From Caenicola sp034331105 (GTDB lineage: Bacteria > Synergistota > Synergistia > Synergistales > Synergistaceae), in contig JAXQGB010000015.1 in the NCBI GenBank assembly GCA_034331105.1, positions 1-64,000 on the forward strand: a stretch of 64,000 nucleotides of DNA, read 5' to 3'. The notes under the pieces are model-generated. The model searched no databases. It was not told the origin of the DNA and worked only from the letters and a program-made list of their open reading frames with translations. The position numbers were made by a program, and so were the translations under genes. How positions within the stretch are numbered: the first letter of the stretch is position 1; the number at the start of each line of letters is the position of its first letter. Positions 52,882-61,225 of this stretch are shown here, piece by piece.

Positions 52882-53309
52882 ACGGTAACATTACTCTGAT
52901 TCTGGCAATAGGAATAACCTGTTCAATTCTATGGGAAAGACGGACAGGATTGGGCAGCGGGGGACTCATTGCTCCTGGCGTTATTGCGCTTTCACTTTAC
53001 AACCCCAACAGGATCGCAATGGGTTTTTTTATTGCATTTGCAGTTTGGGGTCTTCTTGAAGTAGCCGTTCGTTGTTTTAATCTGTATGGACGTACGCGAA
53101 CTGGCATTGCTATGCTGCTTGCACTTGCATGTCTGGCTGCAACAGGACATTATTCTCCTGACCCATTTTGGTTTGGATGGGTGATACCGGGACTGATAGC
53201 AGCGGATATGCAAAGACAAGGAGCCATTCTTACCATATGCTCAGCTTTCATCTGTTCTTTTACAACAGCATTTACTATTCAATTAATTTCTATCTTAGCA
53301 GCTTGGTAG
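52878..53309 (+). CDS. pgsC: PgsC/CapC-like membrane subunit
   Basis: A 143-residue protein with about four membrane helices. The family pattern is seen in GLGSGGLIAPGVIAL (about residue 25) and YGRTRTGIAMLL (about 74). PgsC forms the membrane part of poly-gamma-glutamate synthase with PgsB. The ATG overlaps the pgsB stop. No pgsA or pgsE is nearby. Confidence 0.9.
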   Translation: MNGNITLILAIGITCSILWERRTGLGSGGLIAPGVIALSLYNPNRIAMGFFIAFAVWGLLEVAVRCFNLYGRTRTGIAMLLALACLAATGHYSPDPFWFGWVIPGLIAADMQRQGAILTICSAFICSFTTAFTIQLISILAAW

Positions 53310-53315
53310 GTTGAT

Positions 53316-54365
53316 ATGGACAGTCTCGACCTTCAAAAATACCAGGAAAAAATAAATAAGTTGAGATACCGCACAGTTTTGTTTTTGTTTTTAATAACTC
53401 TTCTGATGGCTGTTCTCTGGATAAAAGGCGGAACTTCTCTTTCTCAGGATGAACAAAAGCTTTATTATACTGTCTCCGCAGCTGAGTCTGAACTGTGGCA
53501 ATTTAAAGGATCATTGCAAAAACTTGATCCTGACACAGACACGTTCAAAACAGGTCTGATAGGGCTTGAATGGAGCCCTCTAAGCACGACTTTGGGTGAT
53601 TTGTCGGCAAAAAGAACGGCTTGTGACCCTCGATGGTCAATCGTTGTTTCACGTTGGCTTGATCGCCTTAATGTCAAAAAAGGAGACAGTGTGGTCTTAC
53701 TCTCCTCATCATCGTTCCCTGGTATGATACTCAACGTGCTTGCAGCACTAGAGTCTTATGGAGTCGATACACATATGGTGCTTTCTCTGGGGTCATCTAC
53801 ATGGGGGGCGAACGATCCGGAAATGCCCTGGCCTGCGATTGCCTCCTACTTGCGGACTAAAGGAATGCTGCATATAAAAGAAAAATTCATTACGTTGGGA
53901 GGAAGTGGAGAAACAGGCGGCGGCATTAGTGAAGATGGTCTATCAATTATGACAAAAATTGCAAATGCAAACAAGACTCCTTTGATTGTAAAAGATAACC
54001 TGCAGGAAATGATTGGATGGAAAATGCAAATTATAAACGAGGTAAAACCAATAGCTGTGATAAACATAGGAGGAGGCCATGCAGCTATGGGAAGTGACGA
54101 TATTGTTACTGGACTTGATCCTGGATTACATCTTTCAGAAAACAAAATGGCTGGAAACGGTGTAGTGGGTATGTCGCTTGCAGCCGGTTACCCTGTAATA
54201 CATATTTTAAACATTAAACAACTCTCTGCCGCAAATGGCATCCCATACGATTCCGCGCCAATGCCTTTCTTGAGAGCAAAAAATAACGAAGCATATGCAG
54301 TATCAGGGATTGTCTTGTTTTTTCTTGCACTCTATTTCTTTAAACGCTGGGACATAATGAAATAA
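53316..54365 (+). CDS. pgsW: Poly-gamma-glutamate system protein (PgsW-like)
   Basis: This 349-residue protein has one membrane helix near each end (residues about 20-38 and 327-343) and a large domain between them, so the middle is exported or cytosolic as one unit. It contains SSSFPGMILNVLAALES, GGSGETGGGISEDG and INIGGGHAAMG. It fits the TIGRFAM family called poly-gamma-glutamate system protein, which occurs beside PgsB and PgsC. The biochemical role is unknown. Confidence 0.83.
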   Translation: MDSLDLQKYQEKINKLRYRTVLFLFLITLLMAVLWIKGGTSLSQDEQKLYYTVSAAESELWQFKGSLQKLDPDTDTFKTGLIGLEWSPLSTTLGDLSAKRTACDPRWSIVVSRWLDRLNVKKGDSVVLLSSSSFPGMILNVLAALESYGVDTHMVLSLGSSTWGANDPEMPWPAIASYLRTKGMLHIKEKFITLGGSGETGGGISEDGLSIMTKIANANKTPLIVKDNLQEMIGWKMQIINEVKPIAVINIGGGHAAMGSDDIVTGLDPGLHLSENKMAGNGVVGMSLAAGYPVIHILNIKQLSAANGIPYDSAPMPFLRAKNNEAYAVSGIVLFFLALYFFKRWDIMK

Positions 54366-54481
54366 ATACATTAGGAAATCGGATACGGCAACATCGACGT
54401 TTCGAGCAATGTATACGCGGTAAAGAATCCATTGAATTCGTCAGGGCAAAAAACTGATAATTATACTTCCCTAAGATAATA

Positions 54482-54545
54482 AGCCGTCCGGCGTCAGGTA
54501 CTGTTCTGCACAAGAACAACCGAGCACCCGCACGGCTATTTTTTT
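54482..54545 (+). terminator. Branched hairpin and T-run after pgsW
   Basis: AGCCGT (54482-54487) pairs with ACGGCT (54532-54537) around an inner hairpin GTTCT/AGAAC, followed by A and seven Ts. The unusually long loop may be more than a plain terminator. Confidence 0.55.
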
Positions 54546-54599
54546 GTATTTCTTCCATGAATTCTATGAACAAAAGAGACCCTTCATACTTTAAAATAA

Positions 54600-54692
54600 C
54601 ATGTATATTATTAACATATATGTGTTATTATAGCTATAGTTACTATCGTGTAACACAGAATAGCTATAATATGCTAAATTACCATGTATATT
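54600..54692. repeat. Nested inverted and direct repeats upstream of the DUF6485 gene
   Basis: ATTATAGCTA (54627-54636) and TAGCTATAAT (54661-54670) are perfect inverted 10-mers around an inner GTTAC/GTAAC dyad. CATGTATATT occurs directly at 54600-54609 and 54683-54692. The site lies 45-140 bp before the next gene and may be its control region. The rest of the 54366-54737 gap holds no gene. Confidence 0.5.
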
Positions 54693-54737
54693 TTAAGAAC
54701 TATTGTAAGAAGATCGGTCAAATAAGGAGGTCATTTG

Positions 54738-54953
54738 ATGAAAGTTCCGTTTTGCACTTGTGTTGACCATGAATGCCGCTGCAACCCCGTAAACCATCCG
54801 CACGGATGCACGCCCTGCATTGCAAAGTGTCTGGCGGAAAAAGAGATACCTGTATGCTTCTACCGCAAAATTGAGCCTAACATGGACAGGAAACAGGACT
54901 ATACCTTCAGAGGTTTTGCCAACTTTGTAATCGATCACGAAAAATCACAATAG
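54738..54953 (+). CDS. Cysteine-rich small protein (DUF6485-like)
   Basis: A 71-residue protein with eight cysteines: CTC, CRC, C-x2-C, C and CF in a CTCVDHECRCNP ... HPHGCTPCIAKC ... PVCFYR pattern, probably metal-binding. The pattern resembles DUF6485. AAGGAGG precedes the ATG at 54738. Function unknown. Confidence 0.8.
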   Translation: MKVPFCTCVDHECRCNPVNHPHGCTPCIAKCLAEKEIPVCFYRKIEPNMDRKQDYTFRGFANFVIDHEKSQ

Positions 54954-54980
54954 GCTTTCCCTCTTGAGTTTTTTCTCATA

Positions 54981-55016
54981 GCAAAGGCCGCCGGTGAAAA
55001 TATCGGCGGCCTTTGC
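54981..55016. terminator. Bidirectional hairpin between convergent genes
   Basis: GCAAAGGCCGCCG and CGGCGGCCTTTGC form a 13-bp perfect stem between the DUF6485 gene and dodecin. Confidence 0.75.
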
Positions 55017-55046
55017 CGTATCTAATATTAAAAAATTAGGTTTTTG

Positions 55047-55250
55047 TTAACTTTTAACAACGAAGGAGATCTTTGCATTAATGCGATACTTTGTGATCTT
55101 GTCTCCCTCTACTATTGCCTGCATATGTTTAATGTAGACGTTTTCAATGTTGTGGACAGTCTTCGCAGCCTCTGTTACAGCTGCCTGCGCGGCCGCTTCC
55201 CAGCTTTCGCTGGATTCGGCAAGAACTTCGATTATCTTTACGATAGCCAT
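55047..55250 (-). CDS. Dodecin family flavin-binding protein
   Basis: Dodecins are small dodecameric proteins that store flavins. The 67-residue sequence matches: VKIIEVLAESSESWEAAAQAAVTEA near the start and the VHNIENVYIKHMQA strand with the conserved N-x-x-Y/V-I-x-x-x-x-A pattern. The second ATG, at 55250, is better spaced from GGAGAG than the first. Confidence 0.9.
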   Translation of the reverse strand: MAIVKIIEVLAESSESWEAAAQAAVTEAAKTVHNIENVYIKHMQAIVEGDKITKYRINAKISFVVKS

Positions 55251-55327
55251 GATCATCTCTCCTTTCCTGATTGATAAGCTCCTAGTGCTGTCAGCTTATT
55301 TCATTCGGCCTGATCTTTTTCCGCAGA

Positions 55328-55732
55328 TCAGTACTCTATCACCCGTGGCAGCTTGCCTGCCTGCTCGATCCAGTCTCCGACCTGTCTGGCGGTTGGGACC
55401 CTTCTGACAAGTTTTTTCGCCTCGTTTACTTCGGCCATTTTGGCAACAAGGTTTTCGGTTTTTCTCTTTGCAAGTTCCGGAACTGTATCAACTCCTGCAG
55501 CCTCAAGAAGTTCTGCATATTCACTGCCAACGCCCTTGATGCGGAACAAGTCAGCATGGTTAGCCCACTTCAAAACCTGTTTCTCTGTTATTCCTGACTT
55601 TTCAGCAAGCTTGGTCCTGCCTTTTTTTGATGAGCATTCTTCAAGTAATTTTTCGATCGATGTAATGCCCGCCTTATTTAGTTTTTGTTCGTAAGAACCA
55701 CTTATGCCTTCGATCACGCTTAACTTAGCCAA
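55328..55732 (-). CDS. DUF4332 helix-hairpin-helix protein
   Basis: A 134-residue protein with two helix-hairpin-helix pairs: IEGISGSYEQKLNKAGI and IKGVGSEYAELLEAAGVDTV. This is the DUF4332 pattern. HhH motifs often bind DNA without sequence preference. Function unknown. It lies upstream of dodecin on the minus strand. Confidence 0.85.
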   Translation of the reverse strand: MAKLSVIEGISGSYEQKLNKAGITSIEKLLEECSSKKGRTKLAEKSGITEKQVLKWANHADLFRIKGVGSEYAELLEAAGVDTVPELAKRKTENLVAKMAEVNEAKKLVRRVPTARQVGDWIEQAGKLPRVIEY

Positions 55733-55949
55733 TAGGTATCACCCCCAAGTATTGTGCTACAGTTTGTAATATTTCATATAATTATTATATCATCTCTCTG
55801 TCATAATAAAGACATATATATCTACGAAATACGATCCAATCTGATCGATCTCATAATAAGTTGCCATTGAGAGGATCAAACTGGATCAGTTGCTTGCTAT
55901 TCCTGCATATTTATACTGCAGACTGCCCTGCAAGTATTTAAATTAAATT

Positions 55950-56135
55950 TCATGTATCCTTTTTAACTGCACCGCTTGCAGTATTCAACGAATCAGGCAC
56001 TTTCTCGGGCTTGTTGCCTGTTACCCGATCTATCAATGCTATACATTTCAATGTCTGTTCAAAGACAGTTGTAAGTGCTTTTTCGTTTTCCTTCATTTCT
56101 TCTTTTATCTGACTGCATAATGTATTCTCACTCAT
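55950..56135 (-). CDS. Small hypothetical protein
   Basis: A 61-residue, mostly helical and charged protein (MSENTLCSQIKEE...). Only a weak AAGG precedes the ATG. No domain recognised. It lies between two other small minus-strand genes. Confidence 0.5.
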   Translation of the reverse strand: MSENTLCSQIKEEMKENEKALTTVFEQTLKCIALIDRVTGNKPEKVPDSLNTASGAVKKDT

Positions 56136-56159
56136 GGCCAAATACCTTATTGTTTCGAC

Positions 56160-56381
56160 TTACTGTTTGCGGGTCTCAAGAAAGAGGATGCCGCTGCCAA
56201 GAGCTATCATGCCGACACCTGCCCACATCGGAATATTAACTTTCTTTTTTTCTTCTACCGATATTTGAAGCGGACCGATTTTCGCGGACTCAGTATCCTT
56301 TGTGTAGGTGAATCCGTTGTTTGCCAATGAAAATATCCCGCCCAATATCAGAACAATTGCTGCAATTTTAATAAAACTCAT
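56160..56381 (-). CDS. Small two-helix membrane protein
   Basis: A 73-residue protein with an N-terminal helix (residues 4-20), an exported or cytosolic loop of about 30 residues containing EEKKKVNIP, and a second helix (AGVGMIALGSGILFL). AAAGGAGAG precedes the ATG at 56381. Such proteins are common in stress-gene clusters. Function unknown. Confidence 0.7.
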   Translation of the reverse strand: MSFIKIAAIVLILGGIFSLANNGFTYTKDTESAKIGPLQISVEEKKKVNIPMWAGVGMIALGSGILFLETRKQ

Positions 56382-56477
56382 TTGTTGATCTCTCCTTTCG
56401 ATCATGTGGCCTGCCGTAAGCCACAATGACCCGGTGCTTTCAACGCTGATAATGATCGGGCACTGATCGATGTTTTC

Positions 56478-56627
56478 CTACAGGACCCGCCGTCCCTGGA
56501 TCAAACGGACCAATAGTACGATCACAGCTATTACTAACAGGATGTGTATAAAACCACCCATTGTATTTGATGTGACAATTCCCAAGAACCACAGAATAAT
56601 CATTATTATCGCTACTGTGCTTAGCAT
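56478..56627 (-). CDS. lmo0937-type small membrane protein, 49 residues
   Basis: The start at 56627 follows AAAGGGG on the minus strand. The protein has two hydrophobic helices separated by SNTMGG, and ends in RLIQGRR. This is the pattern of the lmo0937 (DUF5670-like) family of tiny membrane proteins. It is too short to stand out in a normal ORF scan. Confidence 0.75.
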   Translation of the reverse strand: MLSTVAIIMIILWFLGIVTSNTMGGFIHILLVIAVIVLLVRLIQGRRVL

Positions 56628-56696
56628 TTATATCCACCCCTTTAGATCTTGATTTTTATCCGAGTGCAGAACATAACAACGTTCTGCAAGATCAAT

Positions 56697-57392
56697 TTAG
56701 TCTGTCGATTTGAGTGACAGGTTGTTAAGAGCAGCCAGTAACGGTTTGACTGAATTGCTGGTGGCACGTTTCTTCAGGATAGTTCTGGAATTATATTTTG
56801 AACCCCAGAAAGAGGTGTTTGCTGCCTCGTCCGTGCTCATTACAGAACCTCCGAGTGACAGACCCGCAAAGAGTCCCTTGCTTATTGAATAGCTGTATAT
56901 TGAAGCTTTAAGGTTGATATCTGTACCTGCTCCCGCGCTTCGTCCAACAGGCCCGGCGGCAACATCAACATTGGCGCCAAGTTTGACGGTATCTCCATAA
57001 AAATGCTTCATACCTGCTTCGTTTGTAATGACCAGCAACAGAGCTGTCGATTGGACTCCGATCTGAAGTCCGTAAGAAGCTCCTGTAATATTCATGAAGC
57101 TAGGTCCGTACCAACGGTTGGTTGCAGGATTATGCCTGAGGACAAGACCCTCTCCGTATGAACCTCCTACCCCTATTGCAGCCTTGTAAAAATTAGGAAT
57201 AATTACCACTCCGTAAGACTTTTTTACAAGGTACGCCATTGTCTCGACATCTTCCTGAGCAGATATTTCCTGGACTGCATTTGTCGAGGATGTTATGCGT
57301 TCTTGCGGCGTCAATGCAAAAGCTGCTGAAGGAACTGAAATCACAGCGGCTAAAATTAACACCGCTATTGAACTTAAAAATGTATTTTTCAT
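56697..57392 (-). CDS. SYLF (Ysc84) lipid-binding domain protein, secreted
   Basis: A signal peptide (cut after AAFA) leads to a SYLF domain of about 200 residues, with GVVIIPNFYKAAIGVGGSYGEGLVL, GASYGLQIGVQ and the SYSISKGLFAGLSL segment. SYLF proteins bind phospholipids; bacterial members are exported and little studied. AAAGGGAG precedes the ATG at 57392. Confidence 0.88.
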   Translation of the reverse strand: MKNTFLSSIAVLILAAVISVPSAAFALTPQERITSSTNAVQEISAQEDVETMAYLVKKSYGVVIIPNFYKAAIGVGGSYGEGLVLRHNPATNRWYGPSFMNITGASYGLQIGVQSTALLLVITNEAGMKHFYGDTVKLGANVDVAAGPVGRSAGAGTDINLKASIYSYSISKGLFAGLSLGGSVMSTDEAANTSFWGSKYNSRTILKKRATSNSVKPLLAALNNLSLKSTD

Positions 57393-57580
57393 AGTATCGT
57401 TCTCCCTTTGATGTTCCTCAATTTCTAATGCCAATTAAATTTGCTGAATACTTCTGTGTGTATCAGATCTCAGGACATACAAACCTGTTGTACTCTTTTG
57501 AATTGGCTAAATATTTCATTGTTTTAGGACTCAAGAATAAATTGGCCAAATCATAGGCGATCAAATATTTAAATTTCATA

Positions 57581-57618
57581 GATTTGTATCGGTCAAAATC
57601 AAATGGCCGATACAAATC
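57581..57618. repeat. 12-bp perfect inverted repeat
   Basis: GATTTGTATCGG (57581-57592) and CCGATACAAATC (57607-57618) are perfect inverted copies, 14 bp apart. They lie between the minus-strand genes for the secreted 131-residue protein and the SYLF protein. It could be an operator for the SYLF gene; no T-run follows on either strand. Confidence 0.6.
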
Positions 57619-57658
57619 GATACGCCGCCAACCACAGCAGATTTGTAAAGCTATGTCC

Positions 57659-58054
57659 TTACTGGGCCCATCTTGAACTGACAGCAGTAAAGGAACCGTT
57701 TTGCGACAAATCTAATTTTTCCCAACGACCGAATATTCTACTCATCCAGTCAATATGGCCGGCGAATCGCAATGATCCGTCTGTTGTCGTAAACTGCAAA
57801 GTGCCGTCCGGCTGGCATGTGCCCCTATATTCGAGATGTACGTCTCGTTCGGTAGATCTTCCGTTGCCGATGATGATCCCGTTAGGCTGAATATTCAAAG
57901 CAAACCATCCATTATCATATTCGCCTAAAAATGTTCCGTTGTAATCCCCTGCAAATTTAGTTTCAGCCTGTGCTACGGCAGAGAACATACAAACAGCCAA
58001 TAAAACAACGCAAGTAAGTGCAATCTTTATTCCTGATCTTTTATTGATTACCAT
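57659..58054 (-). CDS. Secreted hypothetical protein
   Basis: 131 residues: a signal peptide ending in AVAQA, then a beta-rich mature part (FAGDYNGTFLGEYDNGWFALNIQPNG) ending near SSRWAQ. No domain recognised. AGGAGG precedes the ATG at 58054. It reads toward the SYLF gene. Confidence 0.65.
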   Translation of the reverse strand: MVINKRSGIKIALTCVVLLAVCMFSAVAQAETKFAGDYNGTFLGEYDNGWFALNIQPNGIIIGNGRSTERDVHLEYRGTCQPDGTLQFTTTDGSLRFAGHIDWMSRIFGRWEKLDLSQNGSFTAVSSRWAQ

Positions 58055-58473
58055 AATTATTCCTCCATTCAAAAGGGAAGAAATCTCCCTTTGTTTCTCA
58101 AAAACTGAGTAACCCCCAAAAATAGGTTATTAAAAGCTAGCGCTCTGATTACGCAATAAACTTAAATTTACTGAATATTATTTTTTGCGTATCAGTTTTG
58201 TTTTTGAAAGTAATATTTAACTTGATCATTTATTCTGGCTTAAGAAAATCAATTTTTATAAAGATACAAAATTGATTTTTAAGTTCAAATAAATAAACCA
58301 AATCAATAGACTTACAAAAACTTTTTTCCTCTCTGTGTGTATTATACCACAATTCTAATAATTCTGAAAATTATTTATGATATATTAAATATATTTAATT
58401 TTGTGATATAATATGAACATTGGTTAGCTGAACTTTTAAAGGTTAACTGAATGAAAGGTCAGGTGGATAAATC
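58055..58473. promoter_or_regulatory. AT-rich divergent control region with hairpin
   Basis: No gene is visible. AAAATCAATTTT (58245-58256) and AAAATTGATTTT (58268-58279) form a perfect 12-bp dyad, extended by flanking TTAA, with an 11-bp loop. GTGATATAATATG near 58403-58415 looks like the -10 of the CsbD gene. The region separates the minus-strand stress genes from csbD. Confidence 0.45.
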
Positions 58474-58674
58474 ATGAACGAAGACATTCTCAAAGGAAAA
58501 TGGCGCGAGATCAAGGGCGATGTCAAAAAGACATGGGGAAAACTTACGGATGATGATGTGATGGTGATAAACGGAGAAAGCGAAAAACTTCTTGGTATAA
58601 TTCAAACAAAGTATGGCTACGAAAAAGATAAGGCTCAAGAAGAGTACGACGAGTTTATCAACAAACATAAGTAG
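58474..58674 (+). CDS. CsbD family protein
   Basis: A 66-residue hydrophilic protein with the CsbD pattern: DILKGKWREIKGDVKKTWGKLTDDD and the IQTKYGYEKDKAQEEYDEF end. CsbD is a general-stress protein of unknown activity in many bacteria. A terminator follows. Confidence 0.93.
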   Translation: MNEDILKGKWREIKGDVKKTWGKLTDDDVMVINGESEKLLGIIQTKYGYEKDKAQEEYDEFINKHK

Positions 58675-58730
58675 CATATCTGTTTTTCGTATAATGCTGC
58701 AGATATTAAATAATACCAGTCTGCAGAAAA

Positions 58731-58767
58731 AATCCCGGGCGTGATAAAACTTACCTGGGATTTTTTT
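58731..58767 (+). terminator. Terminator after csbD
   Basis: AATCCCGGG and CCTGGGATT form a 9-bp stem with one G-T pair, followed by a T-run. Confidence 0.85.
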
Positions 58768-58912
58768 ATGATCACATGTAAATCTTTTTATTAGCCTTCT
58801 TCATACTTGTCGACGAGTCATTCAGCAATTTTACTGTAAAAACTATCTTATGATTTTCATGGTATCCTTTTAAGATTAACACTACATCTAAAACATCGGG
58901 AGGTGAGTTTTT

Positions 58913-59101
58913 ATGCCGGTAATCAAAGTAGACTGTGGAAATATGGACATCGAAATGAAGGAAAAGCTGATCAAGTCTTTGACACAGACTGCGAGCAGCA
59001 TCATGGGAATACCCGAGGCAGCCTATGTGGTGCTCCTTAACGAGATGAGCAAGGACAATATAGGAGTCGGCGGAGAGATGCTTTCAAAGAAGCAGCATTA
59101 A
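58913..59101 (+). CDS. 4-oxalocrotonate tautomerase-like protein (DmpI type)
   Basis: A 62-residue tautomerase with the catalytic Pro directly after the start Met (MPVIKVD), the K-E-LIKSLTQTAS helix and a second strand (AYVVLLNEM). Tautomerases of this size work as hexamers on enol substrates; the substrate is unknown. GGGAGGTGA precedes the ATG. Confidence 0.88.
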   Translation: MPVIKVDCGNMDIEMKEKLIKSLTQTASSIMGIPEAAYVVLLNEMSKDNIGVGGEMLSKKQH

Positions 59102-59140
59102 GGGCCTTTCTTTTCGATGAATGAATTTACAGTAAATTTT

Positions 59141-59176
59141 GGACATTCCGGATCTCAAGGGATGTCCCTTTTTTTT
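59141..59176 (+). terminator. Terminator after the tautomerase gene
   Basis: GGACAT and ATGTCC pair, followed by eight Ts. Confidence 0.7.
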
Positions 59177-59212
59177 CATAGCGCATAAATTTGAATTTTT
59201 TTAGATCATCTA

Positions 59213-59241
59213 TTTATTGTTTCATAGTAGTAAAATATAAT
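59213..59241 (+). promoter_or_regulatory. Candidate promoter of the C69 dipeptidase
   Basis: TTTATT (59213-59218) and TATAAT (59236-59241) with a 17-bp spacer; the -10 is perfect and the -35 is weak. Confidence 0.4.
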
Positions 59242-59267
59242 AATATTTAAGAGGGGGGAGTTATTTA

Positions 59268-61001
59268 ATGAAAAAACTTTATTTTATAATATTGATTATT
59301 CTTTTTACATCGAATACGGTCCCAGCTTTCTCTTGTACCACAACAATATCAGGGAAGGACGCAACGATCGACGGATCTGTAATGGTATCGCATTCGGATG
59401 ACGGATTAAGTGATGCCAGCCTTATCTATGTTCCTGCTATGGATCATGCTCCGGGTTCGATGCGGCCTGTTTTTTATTCACACGAATCGATAGGGTTCAA
59501 GCCTGAGTGGGGTGGAACACAGACCCACAGGATCATTACAAAAGGCAGGGCGCCTGCCTATGACAAGAAGGGACTTCCTGTAAGTGTTCCGCTTGGTTTC
59601 ATTCCCCAGATCTCCCATACCTATGCCTATTTCGATGCGAACTATGGGATCATTAACGAACATCAGCTGACGATAGGTGAGTGCACAGACAAAGCGAAGA
59701 TACATCCGGAACCTGAGCCTGGCAAAAGGATATTTTATTCTTCTGAACTATCAAGAGTTGCTCTAGAGAGAACAAAGACTGCCCGGGAAGCTGTAATGCT
59801 TATGGGAGAGATGATCGATAAGTATGGTTATTACGGGACCGGTGAAACCTTGCTTGTCGGTGACCCATATGAAGGCTGGGTAATGGAGATGTGCGGTTAC
59901 GACTTAAATGGCACCGGAGGAGTCTGGGTAGCCCAGCGCATCCCGGACGATAAGATATTTGTAGCTGCCAACCAGTTCCGGATCAGGGAAATCGACCCCA
60001 AAAGCCCGGATATGATCTTTTCTAAAAATATTTTCGAGATAGCTGAGAAGAATGGATGGTGGAAACCATCCGAGGGTCTCCTTGACTTCACAAAGGTATT
60101 CGGAGACGGAGAGTTCCACCATCCATATTATTCATTGCGCAGAGTATGGCGGGCAATGTCCCTGCTTGCTCCATCAATGAACTTCTCCCCTTGGGTCGAA
60201 GATGGATTGACCAAAGATTACCCCTTTGCAGTCAAACCGGATAAAAAAGTATCTGTAGAAGACATAGCTTCAATACACAGGGATAACTATGAAGGGACTG
60301 AATTTGACCTGACTGTGGGACTTGCAGCAGGACCTTTTGGAAATCCCACAAGGTACGAGGGAAATGCAGAATCAGTTGCTGATTCTGAAGGAAAGCTCAC
60401 GCCACTGATAGGAGAGTTTGAAAGACCGCTGGATATTTACCGCTGCGTATATTCTTATGTTGTACAGTCCAGAAGTTGGCTGCCTGATACAATAGGCGGT
60501 CTATTATGGTATGGTCCGGACAGACCGTCTACAAATGTGCTGATGCCTTTTTACTCCGGTGCAACAGATCTTCCAAAACAAGTACAGCAGGCAAATATAC
60601 TTGATCTCAGCAGGGACAGTGTCTGGTCCGCGTTTAATTTTGTCGCAAATTTCTGTACGATAAAATATTCCTACATGATCAAGGATATAAGGGAAGAAAG
60701 GACAAGATTAGAGAATACTGCATTCGACCTGCAGGGGCTTGTTGAGGCAAACGCACTTTCACTTTGTAAGAGCGGAAAAACAGCAGAGGCTAAGAAATTA
60801 CTTACCAATTACAGTGAAAAGAATACGGCAGAAGTCCTCAATGCCTGGCACAAACTCACAGAACGTCTTTACGTCAAATACAATGACGGTTATTTAAACA
60901 CTGAAAAAGAGGTCGGGCAGCCCCTCTTTTATCCATCCTGGTGGCTGAAAGAGGTAGGTTATGAAAAAGGTCCGACTGATTATCATAAGGAAAAATTATG
61001 A
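59268..61001 (+). CDS. C69-family dipeptidase, secreted
   Basis: Peptidase family C69 enzymes are Ntn-hydrolases with an N-terminal nucleophilic Cys. Here a signal peptide is followed by SCTTTISGKDATIDGS (Cys about residue 23), the family's active-site start. HSDD, GLPVSVPLGFIPQI, NEHQLTIGE and the PxGKRIFYSSELSR segment fit the group. Length (577) is usual. Such peptidases suit a peptide- and amino-acid-fermenting lifestyle. Confidence 0.92.
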   Translation: MKKLYFIILIILFTSNTVPAFSCTTTISGKDATIDGSVMVSHSDDGLSDASLIYVPAMDHAPGSMRPVFYSHESIGFKPEWGGTQTHRIITKGRAPAYDKKGLPVSVPLGFIPQISHTYAYFDANYGIINEHQLTIGECTDKAKIHPEPEPGKRIFYSSELSRVALERTKTAREAVMLMGEMIDKYGYYGTGETLLVGDPYEGWVMEMCGYDLNGTGGVWVAQRIPDDKIFVAANQFRIREIDPKSPDMIFSKNIFEIAEKNGWWKPSEGLLDFTKVFGDGEFHHPYYSLRRVWRAMSLLAPSMNFSPWVEDGLTKDYPFAVKPDKKVSVEDIASIHRDNYEGTEFDLTVGLAAGPFGNPTRYEGNAESVADSEGKLTPLIGEFERPLDIYRCVYSYVVQSRSWLPDTIGGLLWYGPDRPSTNVLMPFYSGATDLPKQVQQANILDLSRDSVWSAFNFVANFCTIKYSYMIKDIREERTRLENTAFDLQGLVEANALSLCKSGKTAEAKKLLTNYSEKNTAEVLNAWHKLTERLYVKYNDGYLNTEKEVGQPLFYPSWWLKEVGYEKGPTDYHKEKL

Positions 61002-61039
61002 TCGCAAGTATATCAGAGCATACTTTATAAATTTAAACC

Positions 61040-61072
61040 AGCCGCAGGTCAATATCTGCCAGATCTGCGGCT
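61040..61072 (+). terminator. Hairpin after the C69 dipeptidase
   Basis: AGCCGCAG and CTGCGGCT form a perfect 8-bp stem. The T-run after it is interrupted (GTATCTTT), so it may be a weak terminator. Confidence 0.5.
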
Positions 61073-61225
61073 GTATCTTTCCAGCAGAAAATTATGGGCT
61101 TAACATTATTAAAGATCACAGACTGAGCATAATTTTATGTTTAGATGACTTTATGTTATACTAGAATAGATATTCACCAAATTTAGAGGGAGATGAGCGC
61201 ATTAATTAAAGGAGGAAAACGATAA

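Noticed and set aside
55147..55694. Plus-strand ORFs opposite dodecin and DUF4332
   Set aside because: The minus-strand proteins are recognisable families with RBS; the plus-strand frames are shadows.
60961..61164. 67-codon plus-strand ORF after the C69 dipeptidase
   Set aside because: It overlaps the dipeptidase end and runs through a hairpin; no RBS or recognisable sequence.
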